Below are positions 7,305 to 14,888 of a stretch of 24,819 nucleotides of DNA, piece after piece (the first letter of the stretch is position 1; every line of letters begins with the position of its first letter). Location: positions 1-24,819 of the forward strand of contig JACQPW010000044.1 in NCBI GenBank assembly GCA_016207285.1, in the 5' to 3' direction. The notes under the pieces were generated by a model. The model saw only the letters and a program-made list of their open reading frames with translations. It ran no database searches and was not told the DNA's origin. This stretch comes from Candidatus Kerfeldbacteria bacterium (GTDB lineage: Bacteria > Patescibacteriota > Patescibacteriia > UBA9570). The position numbers were made by a program, and so were the translations under genes.

Positions 7305-8513
7305 TTACTGCCGCTCCTCCAAAGTAACCTCAACCGCTTTTTCTTCCCCATCGTGTAACACCTTGAGTGTAACGACATCACCTACGTTGTGTTGGCTAAT
7401 GAGCGTACCTAAATCGTAATCTACGTTTAATGGCTGACCATCTAGCTCCAGCACAATATCGTTTTCTTCCAGGCCGGCTTTATCAGCTGGCGAACTAGGA
7501 ATCACCGCTAAATCGGTAGGAGTATCACCACGAATCACCAATACACCATAGTCCACCGGTAGACTATTAGCTGCTTGAATATCGGCATCAATCTGCAAAT
7601 AGCGAACCCCTAAAAATGGTCGGCTAATTTTACCGGTGGTTTGCACGCTCTCCACCACCGCTTGCACCAAGTTGGCTGGTAAAGCAAAGCCAATATTTTC
7701 TGCTGCCGCCATGGCCACGTTCACTCCAATCACCTGACCGGCCAGGTTCAGCAGCGGCCCACCAGAATTGCCAAAGTTAATAGCCGCATCCGTTTGGATG
7801 ATCCCCTGCAATTTTTCCGACTGACCATAACCGTCGCCAGCCTCAATGGACCGAGCCAAGCCAGATACCACACCCACCGAAACTGAATTATCAAATTCAC
7901 CCAAAGCATTACCAATCGCAATCGCGCTCTGACCAACTTGTAAGGTATCTGAATCACCAAATTCCAAATAGGTAAATTGCTCGCCCGCCACTTTTAGGAC
8001 AGCAATGTCATTAGCTGGATCTTTGGCAACCACCGTAGCTGGGTATTGCGTACCATCATTAGTAAAGACAGTGTACTCAGCTGCACTTTCTGAAACAACG
8101 TGTTTATTCGTTACGACATAGCCATCAGCCGAGACAAAAAATCCTGAACCACTGCTCACTTCCTGCTCTTCCGTACCATTTTGACGATACTGAGGGAAAC
8201 TAAAACCAAACGGATCGTACTGCTCTTCATAATACTGTTCGTACACCGGCACATCTTGTGTCGCTACAATCGATACCACGGCCGGTTTAACTGTTTCCAC
8301 CACACTGACAATTTGTTCTTCTTGACCAGATAATTGAGGCGTAACTGCGGCGGCTGAAGTACCGCTGAGTTCAGCTGGTAATTGCAGTAGACCACGCGCT
8401 AAATTTGGTCTTAAGTACACACCGCCAATGACGAGTGCAACCACACTCAGTGCGGCAATGAGACCAGCCAACCCACCAAAAAAAATCGCTGAAAAAGTTG
8501 TTTTAATAGACAT
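7305..8513 (-). CDS. Membrane-anchored HtrA/DegP-type serine protease
   Basis: 402 aa from the ATG at 8513. A single N-terminal membrane anchor (about residues 8-32) precedes a trypsin-like domain with His138 (TNKHVV), Asp169 (NDIAVLKV) and Ser250 (GNSGGPL), then one PDZ domain in the last ~100 residues (PADKAGLEENDIVLELDG). HtrA proteases degrade misfolded exported proteins at the outer face of the membrane. A GTG six codons upstream (8531) could be read but lies within the promoter; the ATG is preferred because TATACT is 9 nt before it. The catalytic triad is complete. Confidence 0.95.
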   Translation of the reverse strand: MSIKTTFSAIFFGGLAGLIAALSVVALVIGGVYLRPNLARGLLQLPAELSGTSAAAVTPQLSGQEEQIVSVVETVKPAVVSIVATQDVPVYEQYYEEQYDPFGFSFPQYRQNGTEEQEVSSGSGFFVSADGYVVTNKHVVSESAAEYTVFTNDGTQYPATVVAKDPANDIAVLKVAGEQFTYLEFGDSDTLQVGQSAIAIGNALGEFDNSVSVGVVSGLARSIEAGDGYGQSEKLQGIIQTDAAINFGNSGGPLLNLAGQVIGVNVAMAAAENIGFALPANLVQAVVESVQTTGKISRPFLGVRYLQIDADIQAANSLPVDYGVLVIRGDTPTDLAVIPSSPADKAGLEENDIVLELDGQPLNVDYDLGTLISQHNVGDVVTLKVLHDGEEKAVEVTLEERQ

Positions 8514-8522
8514 AGTACTAAC

Positions 8523-8550
8523 AGTATACACCGGCTATAAATACTATCAA
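8523..8550 (-). promoter_or_regulatory. Promoter of the HtrA gene, predicting a leaderless mRNA
   Basis: On the minus strand TTGATA (8545-8550), a 16-nt spacer and TATACT (8523-8528) are followed by nine bases and the ATG at 8513. The spacing is the same as at the 3940 operon, placing the transcript start within a few bases of the start codon. Confidence 0.7.
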
Positions 8551-8584
8551 GTGTAGTAGTTGTGGATAAAATGGATGGAATGGG

Positions 8585-8656
8585 TGCCCTCGAGAAGAAT
8601 CGAACTTCTATCGCAAGATCCGGAATCTTGTGTCCTATCCATTGAACGACGAGGGC
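8585..8656 (-). tRNA. tRNA-Arg (anticodon CCG)
   Basis: Cloverleaf on the minus strand: acceptor GCCCTCG/CGAGGGC, D-arm GTTC...GGAC, anticodon stem CAAGA/TCTTG with loop TTCCGGA (anticodon CCG, reads CGG), and T-arm AGAAG-TTCGATT-CTTCT. The discriminator is A. CCA is not encoded (ACCC follows), so it must be added after transcription. Confidence 0.95.
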
Positions 8657-8657
8657 T

Positions 8658-8679
8658 CTACTTCGCCAAGGCTTCGTAG
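8658..8679. repeat. Short imperfect palindrome next to tRNA-Arg
   Basis: CTAC-TTC-GCC-AA-GGC-TTC-GTAG is a symmetric 22-bp sequence: CTAC/GTAG and GCC/GGC pair around a TTC/TTC internal loop. It lies directly before the tRNA 5' end and after the gene at 8726. It may be a dispersed genomic repeat or a processing or termination structure; there is no T-tract. Confidence 0.4.
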
Positions 8680-8725
8680 GAGCAAGCCCGCAAAGTCCGA
8701 TTAGTGTAATCTATTTCGGTGCGCT

Positions 8726-10441
8726 TTACCAGCGTCCACCGCCGCCGCCACCAAAACCACCGCCGGAAAACCCACCACCACCGCTGTAGCCAGACCCGCC
8801 CGCCCGGGCGGATACCGGCACTTTAAAAGCCTGGGTAGTGTGCCCAACCGAAGACAAAGCTGACCACAGCACAATCCGATTGGTGCCATGTAACCAAGCT
8901 GGTGGTTCTTGCAGAATATGTTCAAACTGTTTGATCCACTCCTTTTCTACACCAAACACAATGGCATAGGGTAAGAAGTCCTCGAACAATTTGGGAGTGA
9001 GTTTGGGTGCTTGGGAAAATTTTAAGCGCTCGGTTTCGGTCACCCGTAAAAACCATTTGAATCCTTCCACTAAGCGCTGCTGATTGGCTCCCCCCACGTT
9101 CAACGGCAATTTGCGGCCACGGATGAAGAACATCCCTAGCCCAGTGATGAGCAGTGTAACGCCTGTGACAATCAAATGACGACCACCACTGGAGTTACCC
9201 CACGAGATTAAAAACCCACCACCAATAAACCCAATCAACCCATACACCGCAATGCCAGTAATGATTGTTTGTTTGAAAGTATCCATCCAACCATGTTGTT
9301 GTAGTGTCTCCTTGGCTAAACGAGTAGCTTCAAGCAGATAACTTTGGCGGTAGACGACTTTCTTTTTTAACTCAACCACTTTGTCATCGCCAAATACTAA
9401 CGGACGCATCACAGCCGCTAACTTGTCTCCGCTTGATGTCTTGTCGGTACGTTCTAGGGTCGCCACTGTTTTACTTTGCTCATCATAGTTAAAGATGATC
9501 TCACCACGAATAGCGGCTTGCACTAGTTCGGCGGTAAATGATCGATCCGTCACTTTGCCAGTCAGTAGATACTCCGCTTGCGATGCATTGTTCATGCCCG
9601 GCGGAATTTCGTAGATGGGAATCAACGGTTTATCGGCTCGTTTAGGACGACCGAACCACCATAAGGCTAGGCCAATCAATAACCAGAACGGAATCAATAA
9701 CAGCGACCAATTTCCGAGTAGCTGATGGAACCAATAGGCAACTGCACTTGGTAAATGGATGGTCTCAGGTGCAAAAGCTGCAATCAACGTAACCCCTTCA
9801 TATGCTTCTAAACGATCTATCGATACCGTATAGAGTTGATTGTCATCATAGATGGCGCTACAGTTGTTGTTAGCACCGTAGCTACCGTAATAACACAGCA
9901 TTGGATAATCTGTCAGCTGGCTGTCAGGTGGCACCACCAAACGAATCTCTATATCTTCTATGGGGACTGACCATTCTGTACCGATGGCATCCCAATATAA
10001 CTCAATATAGTCATCATAATCCGTCATCGCCCATTGCACGGTATAATGCAACTGATAGGTTTGTAAATTTTGTACAGTGGTGGCCGCGCTACCAATGCGC
10101 CAGATGGTGTAACCACCATCTGTAAACTCTTCTACCGGCCACGCTTCTCCATCATCATCTACTACACTGTCCAACTGAATAGCTAAGGTGTCATCAAGCA
10201 CTGTGCCTGTATAACGCTGCGGAATATAACGTTCAATTCCATGCGCCGGTGTTGACTCACCGAAATAGTAGTTAATGGTTTCCGTGACATCCAGGCTGCC
10301 ATCCGCTTGTGCGATGATATGGACATCATACGAATCGATATAATCGATAGTTGGTGGATAATCAACATGTAATTTTAATTTATATCCCTGGGCACTCCAG
10401 GGCAGAAAAATGAGAACAACCAGTAGGAACCAACGACGCAT
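8726..10441 (-). CDS. DUF2207-type membrane protein
   Basis: 571 aa. A signal peptide (MRRWFLLVVLIFLPWSAQG) precedes an extracellular beta-rich domain of ~200 residues with features of DUF2207 (DVHIIAQADGSLDVTETINYYF, HGIERYIPQRY). Then come a membrane segment (~240-262), a cytoplasmic winged-helix-like region (~285-345), a second membrane pair (~393-436), and a C-terminal tail of glycine/serine repeats ending GGGGGGRW, typical of this family. The function of DUF2207 proteins is unknown. It starts 2 nt after the stop of the upstream gene at 10444, so the two are co-transcribed and probably act together at the cell surface. Confidence 0.85.
   Translation of the reverse strand: MRRWFLLVVLIFLPWSAQGYKLKLHVDYPPTIDYIDSYDVHIIAQADGSLDVTETINYYFGESTPAHGIERYIPQRYTGTVLDDTLAIQLDSVVDDDGEAWPVEEFTDGGYTIWRIGSAATTVQNLQTYQLHYTVQWAMTDYDDYIELYWDAIGTEWSVPIEDIEIRLVVPPDSQLTDYPMLCYYGSYGANNNCSAIYDDNQLYTVSIDRLEAYEGVTLIAAFAPETIHLPSAVAYWFHQLLGNWSLLLIPFWLLIGLALWWFGRPKRADKPLIPIYEIPPGMNNASQAEYLLTGKVTDRSFTAELVQAAIRGEIIFNYDEQSKTVATLERTDKTSSGDKLAAVMRPLVFGDDKVVELKKKVVYRQSYLLEATRLAKETLQQHGWMDTFKQTIITGIAVYGLIGFIGGGFLISWGNSSGGRHLIVTGVTLLITGLGMFFIRGRKLPLNVGGANQQRLVEGFKWFLRVTETERLKFSQAPKLTPKLFEDFLPYAIVFGVEKEWIKQFEHILQEPPAWLHGTNRIVLWSALSSVGHTTQAFKVPVSARAGGSGYSGGGGFSGGGFGGGGGGRW
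8800..8811. repeat. Short palindrome related to the TCCGCC-NNN-GGCGGA repeat
   Basis: CCGCCC/GGGCGG is a perfect 12-bp palindrome within the Gly-rich tail of the DUF2207 gene. On the coding strand it reads as part of SARAGGS, close to the SARGGS peptide of the rpoD repeat at 17556. It may be a degenerate member of that family or simply a result of Gly-rich coding. Confidence 0.3.
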
Positions 10442-10443
10442 GT

Positions 10444-11265
10444 TTATAATTTTGAAAAAGTAAACGTTTTTTTGGTACGCTTTCCCCAGGTGATGGCAGC
10501 CTTACCCGTGACCGTATGATCAGATTTCTTGATGATTACTTGGTAAGGTTTGGTTTTACCAGGCAATAATAAGGCGGTAAATTTACCCTGCTTATTAGTA
10601 GTACCTGTCCATAGTTTTTTTCCGCCAGAGGCGGATCCGCCTTTGGTGGAATTCTTGGCAGTACGGATGGTAACCGTGGCATTACGTAGCTTCGCGCCAG
10701 ATTCCCCCACCACCGTACCAACCAGTTCACCATACGACTCCGCTTTCAAACGAATCGTATCCACATCCACAAAGGTAAAAGCGCTGCCGTCATTCACTAC
10801 CGCTACTTGCATGGTGATACTTTTGCCGGCAATGCGACTAGCGTCCAAAGTATATTTTGTCCAATCGGTGACATTACCATCACTAGCCGGAATAGTATCA
10901 CTCAGTATTTCTTCCCCCGTATCTGTCCGGATGAAACTGACTTTGATGTAATCGTTAGTAGTAGTATCACTAGTATATAAACGATACCAAAAACTAAGCG
11001 TCACCTGACCAGCTTCACTAGCGGTGGTGATCGTTTGGCTGATGGCTTGGGTAGTACTAATTTGACCCAGGGTAATAAATTGACCGTCTAACGCGTATTG
11101 GTCATCCAAATTCGCTGTGCTGATATTAGTACCATCCCAAAACGTCAAACCAGATTCAAATTTACCGTTCGCAATCAAATCTTCGGAAAACACTGCTGCG
11201 TCAACTTCTTGGCTAACGATCACTCCCAACAATATTCCTAAGCAAAGGCTAATTTTCCAGAACAT
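10444..11265 (-). CDS. Secreted protein with CBM-like jelly-roll and carboxypeptidase-regulatory-like domains
   Basis: 273 aa from the ATG at 11265 (a GTG two codons earlier is possible). The signal peptide ends near VDA-AVF. Residues ~27-175 look like a carbohydrate-binding-module-type jelly roll (LIANGKFESGLTFWDG; VTLSFWYRLYTSD). The C-terminal ~95 residues resemble a carboxypeptidase-regulatory-like Ig-fold (GELVGTVVGESGAKLRNATVTIRT). Between strands of that domain sits KGGSASGGKK, encoded by a palindromic repeat (10621-10650) also found in rpoD. It precedes the DUF2207 gene by 2 nt. Probably binds glycans or the envelope; no catalytic residues are seen. Confidence 0.75.
   Translation of the reverse strand: MFWKISLCLGILLGVIVSQEVDAAVFSEDLIANGKFESGLTFWDGTNISTANLDDQYALDGQFITLGQISTTQAISQTITTASEAGQVTLSFWYRLYTSDTTTNDYIKVSFIRTDTGEEILSDTIPASDGNVTDWTKYTLDASRIAGKSITMQVAVVNDGSAFTFVDVDTIRLKAESYGELVGTVVGESGAKLRNATVTIRTAKNSTKGGSASGGKKLWTGTTNKQGKFTALLLPGKTKPYQVIIKKSDHTVTGKAAITWGKRTKKTFTFSKL
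10621..10650. repeat. Double-hairpin palindromic repeat inside a coding sequence, copy 1
   Basis: Two consecutive hairpins, TCCGCC-AGA-GGCGGA and TCCGCC-TTT-GGTGGA, follow seven T (10615-10621). It matches 17556-17585 at 25 of 30 positions with the same flanking T7. On the coding strand it reads S-T-K-G-G-S-A-S-G-G followed by two Lys. Confidence 0.8.
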
Positions 11266-11271
11266 AATCAC

Positions 11272-11280
11272 AGTATAGCA
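11272..11280 (-). promoter_or_regulatory. Extended -10 promoter of the secreted CBM-like/DUF2207 pair
   Basis: The minus strand reads TGCTATACT, with only six bases between the hexamer and the ATG at 11265, so the mRNA would begin at or next to the start codon. No convincing -35 is seen. The element lies 15 nt or less from the 3' end of the upstream gene at 11287. Confidence 0.6.
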
Positions 11281-11286
11281 CGCCGT

Positions 11287-12348
11287 TTATAGGTACGGAA
11301 TCTTCAACTCGGGGTGTTTGGTGTTCAGCTGTTTTAACCAAGCCAACCAATCATTCCTTAAAAAATAGAAAGGCCCTAGACGCCAGCGCCGTTGCCGCTT
11401 GATGGTAAAGATGTGCGCCGAGACCCGGGGTGGTTTAACTCGCTTGTCTAGAAAACCTTTGACTCCTTTAATATCCGCCACTGGTATGGTGCGTCGGATG
11501 CGCAACCAACCCAGTTGTTCCCAATAAATGATCCCAGCTTTTAATTCTAAACGTATCTTGGGTAAACGTAGGCATGGTAACCATAACAACGAAAAACCAA
11601 TAAAAATAAAAACATTTTCCAGCAGAGTAAAACTGGGGTCAGAAAAATAAGGATTGATTGACATCATGCCTACTCCCACCAGCAAATACACCACACTTCG
11701 ACGGAGAATATTCATTAAGGCATAAGGGTGGCCAGTCAGTATCGTTAAATCACGCGGCGCTTGGGACAGTTCTGATAGTGGTCTAATTAAGCGGTACTCC
11801 ACGATGGCTTTGAGCAGCACTACTAGTAATAATAAGACCGGTAAATAAACTGCCCTGGTATTCACGAGTACAAAGCCACAGACAAACAAGGGTAATGGAT
11901 AGTGCAGCAACCACCAGCCAACTGGCAATACAATGACTGGCCGCGGAGTCTCTCGCAACCGTTGACCATAGTGCATGAACAAAGATCCAATTGGAATCAA
12001 GGCAGTGACCATATAACTCCCAATGGCATCGACATGAAACGCAGCAGCTACGTGACGGCCCATCACAAAATCAATAAAGGTCATCAACGCAACCAAAACG
12101 ACAGTGGCTTCGGCACACACCCGTAGCGTAGCCACCGTAACGTAACCACGTTGAATATCCGGATCAGTAAATAACCGTTTGGTTTGCCAATACAATATGC
12201 CGTGATACACCAGCACAATGGCGGCTTCAACTATATACAAAAAAATGGTATTGCCAATATCCCAACCTAACCACACTACACCGACCAGTGGATAAAAGGT
12301 TGCAATGGTAACGAAGACAATGTCAACGATTCGGTTGATAGAGCGCAT
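11287..12348 (-). CDS. Multi-pass membrane protein, DUF6498-like, with C-terminal PH-like domain
   Basis: 353 aa from the ATG at 12348 (GTG at 12360 adds four residues). Six or more hydrophobic segments span residues ~8-245; the first (GVVWLGWDIGNTIFLYIVEAAIV) resembles the DUF6498 pattern, a tentative match. The last ~90 residues (IRLELKAGIIYWEQLGWLRIRRTIPVADIKGVKG) look like a small soluble bacterial PH-like domain with many basic residues. The start lies inside the end of the upstream gene (overlap about 26 nt), so the two are probably coupled. Function unknown. Confidence 0.7.
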   Translation of the reverse strand: MRSINRIVDIVFVTIATFYPLVGVVWLGWDIGNTIFLYIVEAAIVLVYHGILYWQTKRLFTDPDIQRGYVTVATLRVCAEATVVLVALMTFIDFVMGRHVAAAFHVDAIGSYMVTALIPIGSLFMHYGQRLRETPRPVIVLPVGWWLLHYPLPLFVCGFVLVNTRAVYLPVLLLLVVLLKAIVEYRLIRPLSELSQAPRDLTILTGHPYALMNILRRSVVYLLVGVGMMSINPYFSDPSFTLLENVFIFIGFSLLWLPCLRLPKIRLELKAGIIYWEQLGWLRIRRTIPVADIKGVKGFLDKRVKPPRVSAHIFTIKRQRRWRLGPFYFLRNDWLAWLKQLNTKHPELKIPYL

Positions 12349-12679
12349 GCGGCTGGACACGTCGGATGATCACTAACTCAGCTACGAATACCATCGCCCA
12401 ATAAATGGCAATGTTACTACAAACCTTCAACGTACTCATGCCTGGACTCAGAACGGCTAACAACAAACCACTGGCAAATTGCCAACTACTCATCGCGGCA
12501 ATCAGTTTAGCCAGCAGAATATACGGTTGAGTCTCACTAGCCCCGCGCCACAGCTTCACAATCAGTGCCAGTAACGCCACCCCTAAGGCAACGGCTCCAC
12601 TTAAATGTAAGGCTAACAGAGTGGCGACCATAGGATTATAGTGTAGCATACCCAGATAAAATAAAAACAGACCCACCAA
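12323..12679 (-). CDS. Small membrane protein of unknown function
   Basis: Up to 118 aa with three or four hydrophobic segments and the C-terminus RRVQPHALYQPNR. Only TTG (12679) or GTG (12676) is available at the 5' end; ATG at 12649 or 12631 would give shorter forms. A TATAAT (12635-12640, minus strand) lies 3 nt before the last of these, so the start is uncertain. The frame is closed by a TGA just upstream. It overlaps the next gene, suggesting coupled translation of two membrane partners. Confidence 0.55.
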   Translation of the reverse strand: MVGLFLFYLGMLHYNPMVATLLALHLSGAVALGVALLALIVKLWRGASETQPYILLAKLIAAMSSWQFASGLLLAVLSPGMSTLKVCSNIAIYWAMVFVAELVIIRRVQPHALYQPNR

Positions 12680-12701
12680 TGGCAGGACTGTTTTTTGCTC
12701 T

Positions 12702-12823
12702 GCTCAGGAGCTGGGATTTCTGCTCACCCACTCTTCGCCGCAAGTCGGCTCAGAGTTCCTTCACAGCCTGGGTTCCTCACAATCCGCCTCAGGCGGATTC
12801 TGCGGATACCCTTCAAATCCCAG
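12702..12823. repeat. Inverted-repeat element built partly from tRNA-Asn fragments
   Basis: GCTCAGGAGCTGGGATTT (12702-12719) is an exact copy of the 3' end of the tRNA-Asn gene (12878-12895). CTGGGATTT (12711-12719) recurs inverted as AAATCCCAG at 12815-12823. On the plus strand CCTGGGTTC (12767-12775) and TTCAAATCCCAG (12812-12823) both match the tRNA-Asn T-arm, but are separated by 36 bases containing the perfect hairpin TCCGCC-TCA-GGCGGA (12783-12797). No protein is likely here. It looks like a rearranged tRNA remnant carrying a dispersed palindrome. Confidence 0.6.
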
Positions 12824-12840
12824 AATATACTAAACAATAA

Positions 12841-12872
12841 AACAAAAACTAACCAGATGGTTAGTTTTTGTT
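12841..12872 (-). terminator. Intrinsic terminator of tRNA-Asn
   Basis: A perfect 14-bp stem (12841-12854 with 12859-12872) encloses a 4-nt loop. On the minus strand the second arm ends in TTTTTGTT and continues TTATTG. It begins 7 nt after the tRNA 3' end. The structure is symmetric and could also stop plus-strand transcripts. Confidence 0.8.
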
Positions 12873-12878
12873 TATAAG

Positions 12879-12950
12879 CTCAGGAGCTGGGATTTGAACC
12901 CAGGACCCATACGTTAACAGCGTATTGCTCTACCGCTGAGCTACTCCTGA
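12879..12950 (-). tRNA. tRNA-Asn (anticodon GTT)
   Basis: Cloverleaf on the minus strand: acceptor TCAGGAG/CTCCTGA, D-arm GCTC...GAGC, anticodon stem ATACG/CGTAT with loop CTGTTAA (anticodon GTT), T-arm CTGGG-TTCAAAT-CCCAG, discriminator G. CCA is not encoded (GCTTA follows). Confidence 0.95.
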
Positions 12951-12969
12951 ATATCCAATAGCGTTGTGG

Positions 12970-12998
12970 ATTATAGTGCGCTCAAAAAAAACTGTCAA
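12970..12998 (-). promoter_or_regulatory. Perfect consensus sigma-70 promoter of tRNA-Asn
   Basis: The minus strand reads TTGACA (12993-12998), a spacer of exactly 17 nt, then TATAAT (12970-12975). The transcript would start near 12963, about 13 nt before the tRNA 5' end. This confirms that the housekeeping promoter code of this genome is the usual one. Confidence 0.9.
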
Positions 12999-13016
12999 CG
13001 TTAGGGTAAACTACTG

Positions 13017-13022
13017 TATACT
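13017..13022 (+). promoter_or_regulatory. -10 element of the gene at 13029, predicting a leaderless mRNA
   Basis: TATACT is followed by six bases and the ATG at 13029. The -35 region overlaps the divergent tRNA-Asn promoter and shows no clear hexamer. Confidence 0.5.
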
Positions 13023-13028
13023 AAACTG

Positions 13029-13688
13029 ATGATGACCTGGTTGCGACGCCTATACTATGCCTATGCTGTCTGCTTACCAGGCCTGGCCTTAGGAGCCGTT
13101 TTAATCTTAGATCTGCCAGTCTTGTCTTACCTAGGTTCGATTGATAGTGGTCTAGTATTTGTACTGTTACTAGTGGCTATCATTCCACTGGCTTGTTACT
13201 TAAATTTTGTCACTGAACTAGTTCCATTCCCCACCCGCTTACCACCCGCCTTGTTTACCCTATTTTTTATTCCGGTGGAACTACTACTATCCTTATGGTT
13301 AAACCACGTATCACTGTGGAACCTGTTTATAATGCATGCCACTACGGAGCTGCTGGGCGTGATGAGTTTAATTGCTGGGCTGGTAGTAAAAAAAATGTGG
13401 ACGCAAGAACGTAACTGGTTCTTTGCCACCATTCTGGTCGGCGGCAGCGTAGTGGCCTGTGTGATTGCTTATTTCACGATTCTGCCCTTACTGCCCAGTA
13501 ATGCCATTAGTTATGGCAGCGTGCTCTTAGCCATTGGAGCGATCGGCTGGCGCTACTATGGTTACCTCGCTAGTAACCAACGTAATGCCATCATGGCATC
13601 GGCCCAGTATATCTTAATCGGTCTCGGAGCCACCATCGTTATTCCTACCCTCACCTGGTTACTGTTGCATCTTGTTGCTCGTTATTAA
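13029..13688 (+). CDS. Multi-pass membrane protein of unknown function
   Basis: 219 aa (two tandem ATGs) with six or more hydrophobic segments covering nearly the whole length, short loops and few charged residues apart from KKMWTQERNW in the middle. No signal for a known transporter or enzyme family is visible. The very short distance from TATACT supports this start. It is followed by another small membrane protein 23 nt after its stop. Confidence 0.7.
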   Translation: MMTWLRRLYYAYAVCLPGLALGAVLILDLPVLSYLGSIDSGLVFVLLLVAIIPLACYLNFVTELVPFPTRLPPALFTLFFIPVELLLSLWLNHVSLWNLFIMHATTELLGVMSLIAGLVVKKMWTQERNWFFATILVGGSVVACVIAYFTILPLLPSNAISYGSVLLAIGAIGWRYYGYLASNQRNAIMASAQYILIGLGATIVIPTLTWLLLHLVARY

Positions 13689-13711
13689 AAATCAGAATAC
13701 ACTATACTCAT

Positions 13712-14032
13712 ATGAAGGTTGTGCCCGTCAGTACATTCGGCAAATGGTCACTCTATTTCATTTTGGCAATGGTTATATTGATCATCGTAGGAACGCTGTC
13801 TGTGAACCTGTATGAGGTAGACCCCGGCACTGGGTTAATGGGCGACCTGATCAACCGTCCGCTCGTTGGTTTCCCCAACGTCAGTGGAGTACTGTGTGGC
13901 TTAGTAGCGTTTGTGCTTGGACTACTGGCTATTATTAAAAACAAAGACCGCTCACTGTTAGTGTTCGTCCCAACGGTGCTTGGGGGTCTGATTTTTATTT
14001 TTCTGATCGGAGAGTTGATCGGAGCTGAGTAG
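13712..14032 (+). CDS. Small three-helix membrane protein of unknown function
   Basis: 106 aa with hydrophobic segments near residues 14-30, 55-76 and 83-101, and a polar loop (NLYEVDPGTGLMGDLINRPLVGFPN) between the first two. I do not recognise a family. TATACT at 13703-13708 lies only 3 nt before the ATG, closer than elsewhere, so either another promoter serves this gene or translation starts at a later codon such as the GTG at 13721. Confidence 0.65.
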   Translation: MKVVPVSTFGKWSLYFILAMVILIIVGTLSVNLYEVDPGTGLMGDLINRPLVGFPNVSGVLCGLVAFVLGLLAIIKNKDRSLLVFVPTVLGGLIFIFLIGELIGAE

Positions 14033-14037
14033 TACAG

Positions 14038-14098
14038 TTAGCGTTCGTAAACACTGTCTACTGATAACGGCTTCGCGACGCTTAAAGCCCATCGGCAT
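14038..14098 (-). pseudogene. Decayed fragment of a second thyX 3' end
   Basis: On the minus strand the fragment reads MPMGFKRR (14098-14075), four extra bases, then PLSVDSVYER and a stop (14070-14038). The intact thyX ends MPMGFKRR...PLSLDSVYER-stop. A run of 25 nt (14076-14100) is identical to 15065-15089. About 150 bp present in the intact gene are missing and the two parts are out of frame, so this is a dead remnant. It lies just beyond the accessory gene at 14121. Confidence 0.85.
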
Positions 14099-14120
14099 CA
14101 CGTTGTGGTGGACCTCTAGA

Positions 14121-14888
14121 TCACTCTTCCGTCACGGTAATAGCATCAACCGTACCACCAATCAAGACGGTGGCATTGGCTGTTACGGTCAAGGTTAGAC
14201 GTTGGTAGTCGTAATTGATCGGTGGTGGCAAGATGGTAGCAATGGCCAACACATAATCACCGGGTAATACCGAAATATGCGCTGGCAACTCTTCATCTTC
14301 ACCGGTTTCATAAATGATCTGATCATTCAACTGTACATAATCGACTTTGGATAACAGCTCGTCACTAATGCGCACGGTGATAGCCTGTTTTTGCTCATCA
14401 ATATATGGCTTAGCTAAGGCAATCACGGCATCTTCAATGGCATAAAACCGTTTAGCGCTATCACCATCAATAAACGAACTGCCAGAATCAGACAGATCAA
14501 TCGATTCATCACCAAAGGATAAATGCTGACTCGTGCCACCACGATCATAGACATCGCCACCGTCATGCTCACGAATTCGATCAAACCGCTCCACTCGTAG
14601 TAACTGCCAGAGATAATCTAATTCTGCATCCGTGAAATCAAATTCGGCTGTCAGCTCACTGGATTCATATTCATCCTCATACGTGACATGACCGTTTTGA
14701 ATAGAGTAACTCATCGACTCATCATTCATCCCACCGCCCTCATTAATTTCAAAACTAAACTTGGCTGGCCGCTCTGCTGGCAACCGACTGGCTAACATAA
14801 AATAGATGATGCCACTGATCACGGCCAAAAATATTCCAACCAAAAGACAAGCTACTAAACAGCCCCACCCTACTTTTTTACCGTTCAT
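14121..14888 (-). CDS. Membrane-anchored protein of unknown function downstream of thyX
   Basis: 255 aa from the ATG at 14888, which lies inside the last codons of thyX (overlap 11 nt); an upstream extension into thyX is possible but would read through its conserved end. One membrane segment (residues ~7-30: GWGCLVACLLVGIFLAVISG) precedes an extracytoplasmic part rich in acidic residues and Ser. The central block (FDFTDAELDYLWQLLRVERFD...YAIEDAVIALAKPYI) resembles small lipoprotein-like domains of unknown role. The C-terminus (ISVLPGDYVLAIATILPP) is beta-rich. It is flanked by thyX and by a thyX fragment, suggesting later insertion. Confidence 0.75.
   Translation of the reverse strand: MNGKKVGWGCLVACLLVGIFLAVISGIIYFMLASRLPAERPAKFSFEINEGGGMNDESMSYSIQNGHVTYEDEYESSELTAEFDFTDAELDYLWQLLRVERFDRIREHDGGDVYDRGGTSQHLSFGDESIDLSDSGSSFIDGDSAKRFYAIEDAVIALAKPYIDEQKQAITVRISDELLSKVDYVQLNDQIIYETGEDEELPAHISVLPGDYVLAIATILPPPINYDYQRLTLTVTANATVLIGGTVDAITVTEE

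Noticed and set aside
7299..7330. Possible bidirectional terminator between the DoxX-like gene and the HtrA gene
   Set aside because: Only a weak interrupted stem (GGTAAAT/ATTTACT) with no T-tract on either side; too little to call.
8701..8725. Possible dedicated promoter for tRNA-Arg (TACACT on the minus strand at 8703-8708)
   Set aside because: No acceptable -35 at the right distance; the tRNA could equally be read through from the DUF2207 operon.
12695..12877. Short plus-strand open frame in the tRNA-Asn flank
   Set aside because: It runs through the tRNA-derived inverted repeat and the terminator hairpin, and its composition is not protein-like.
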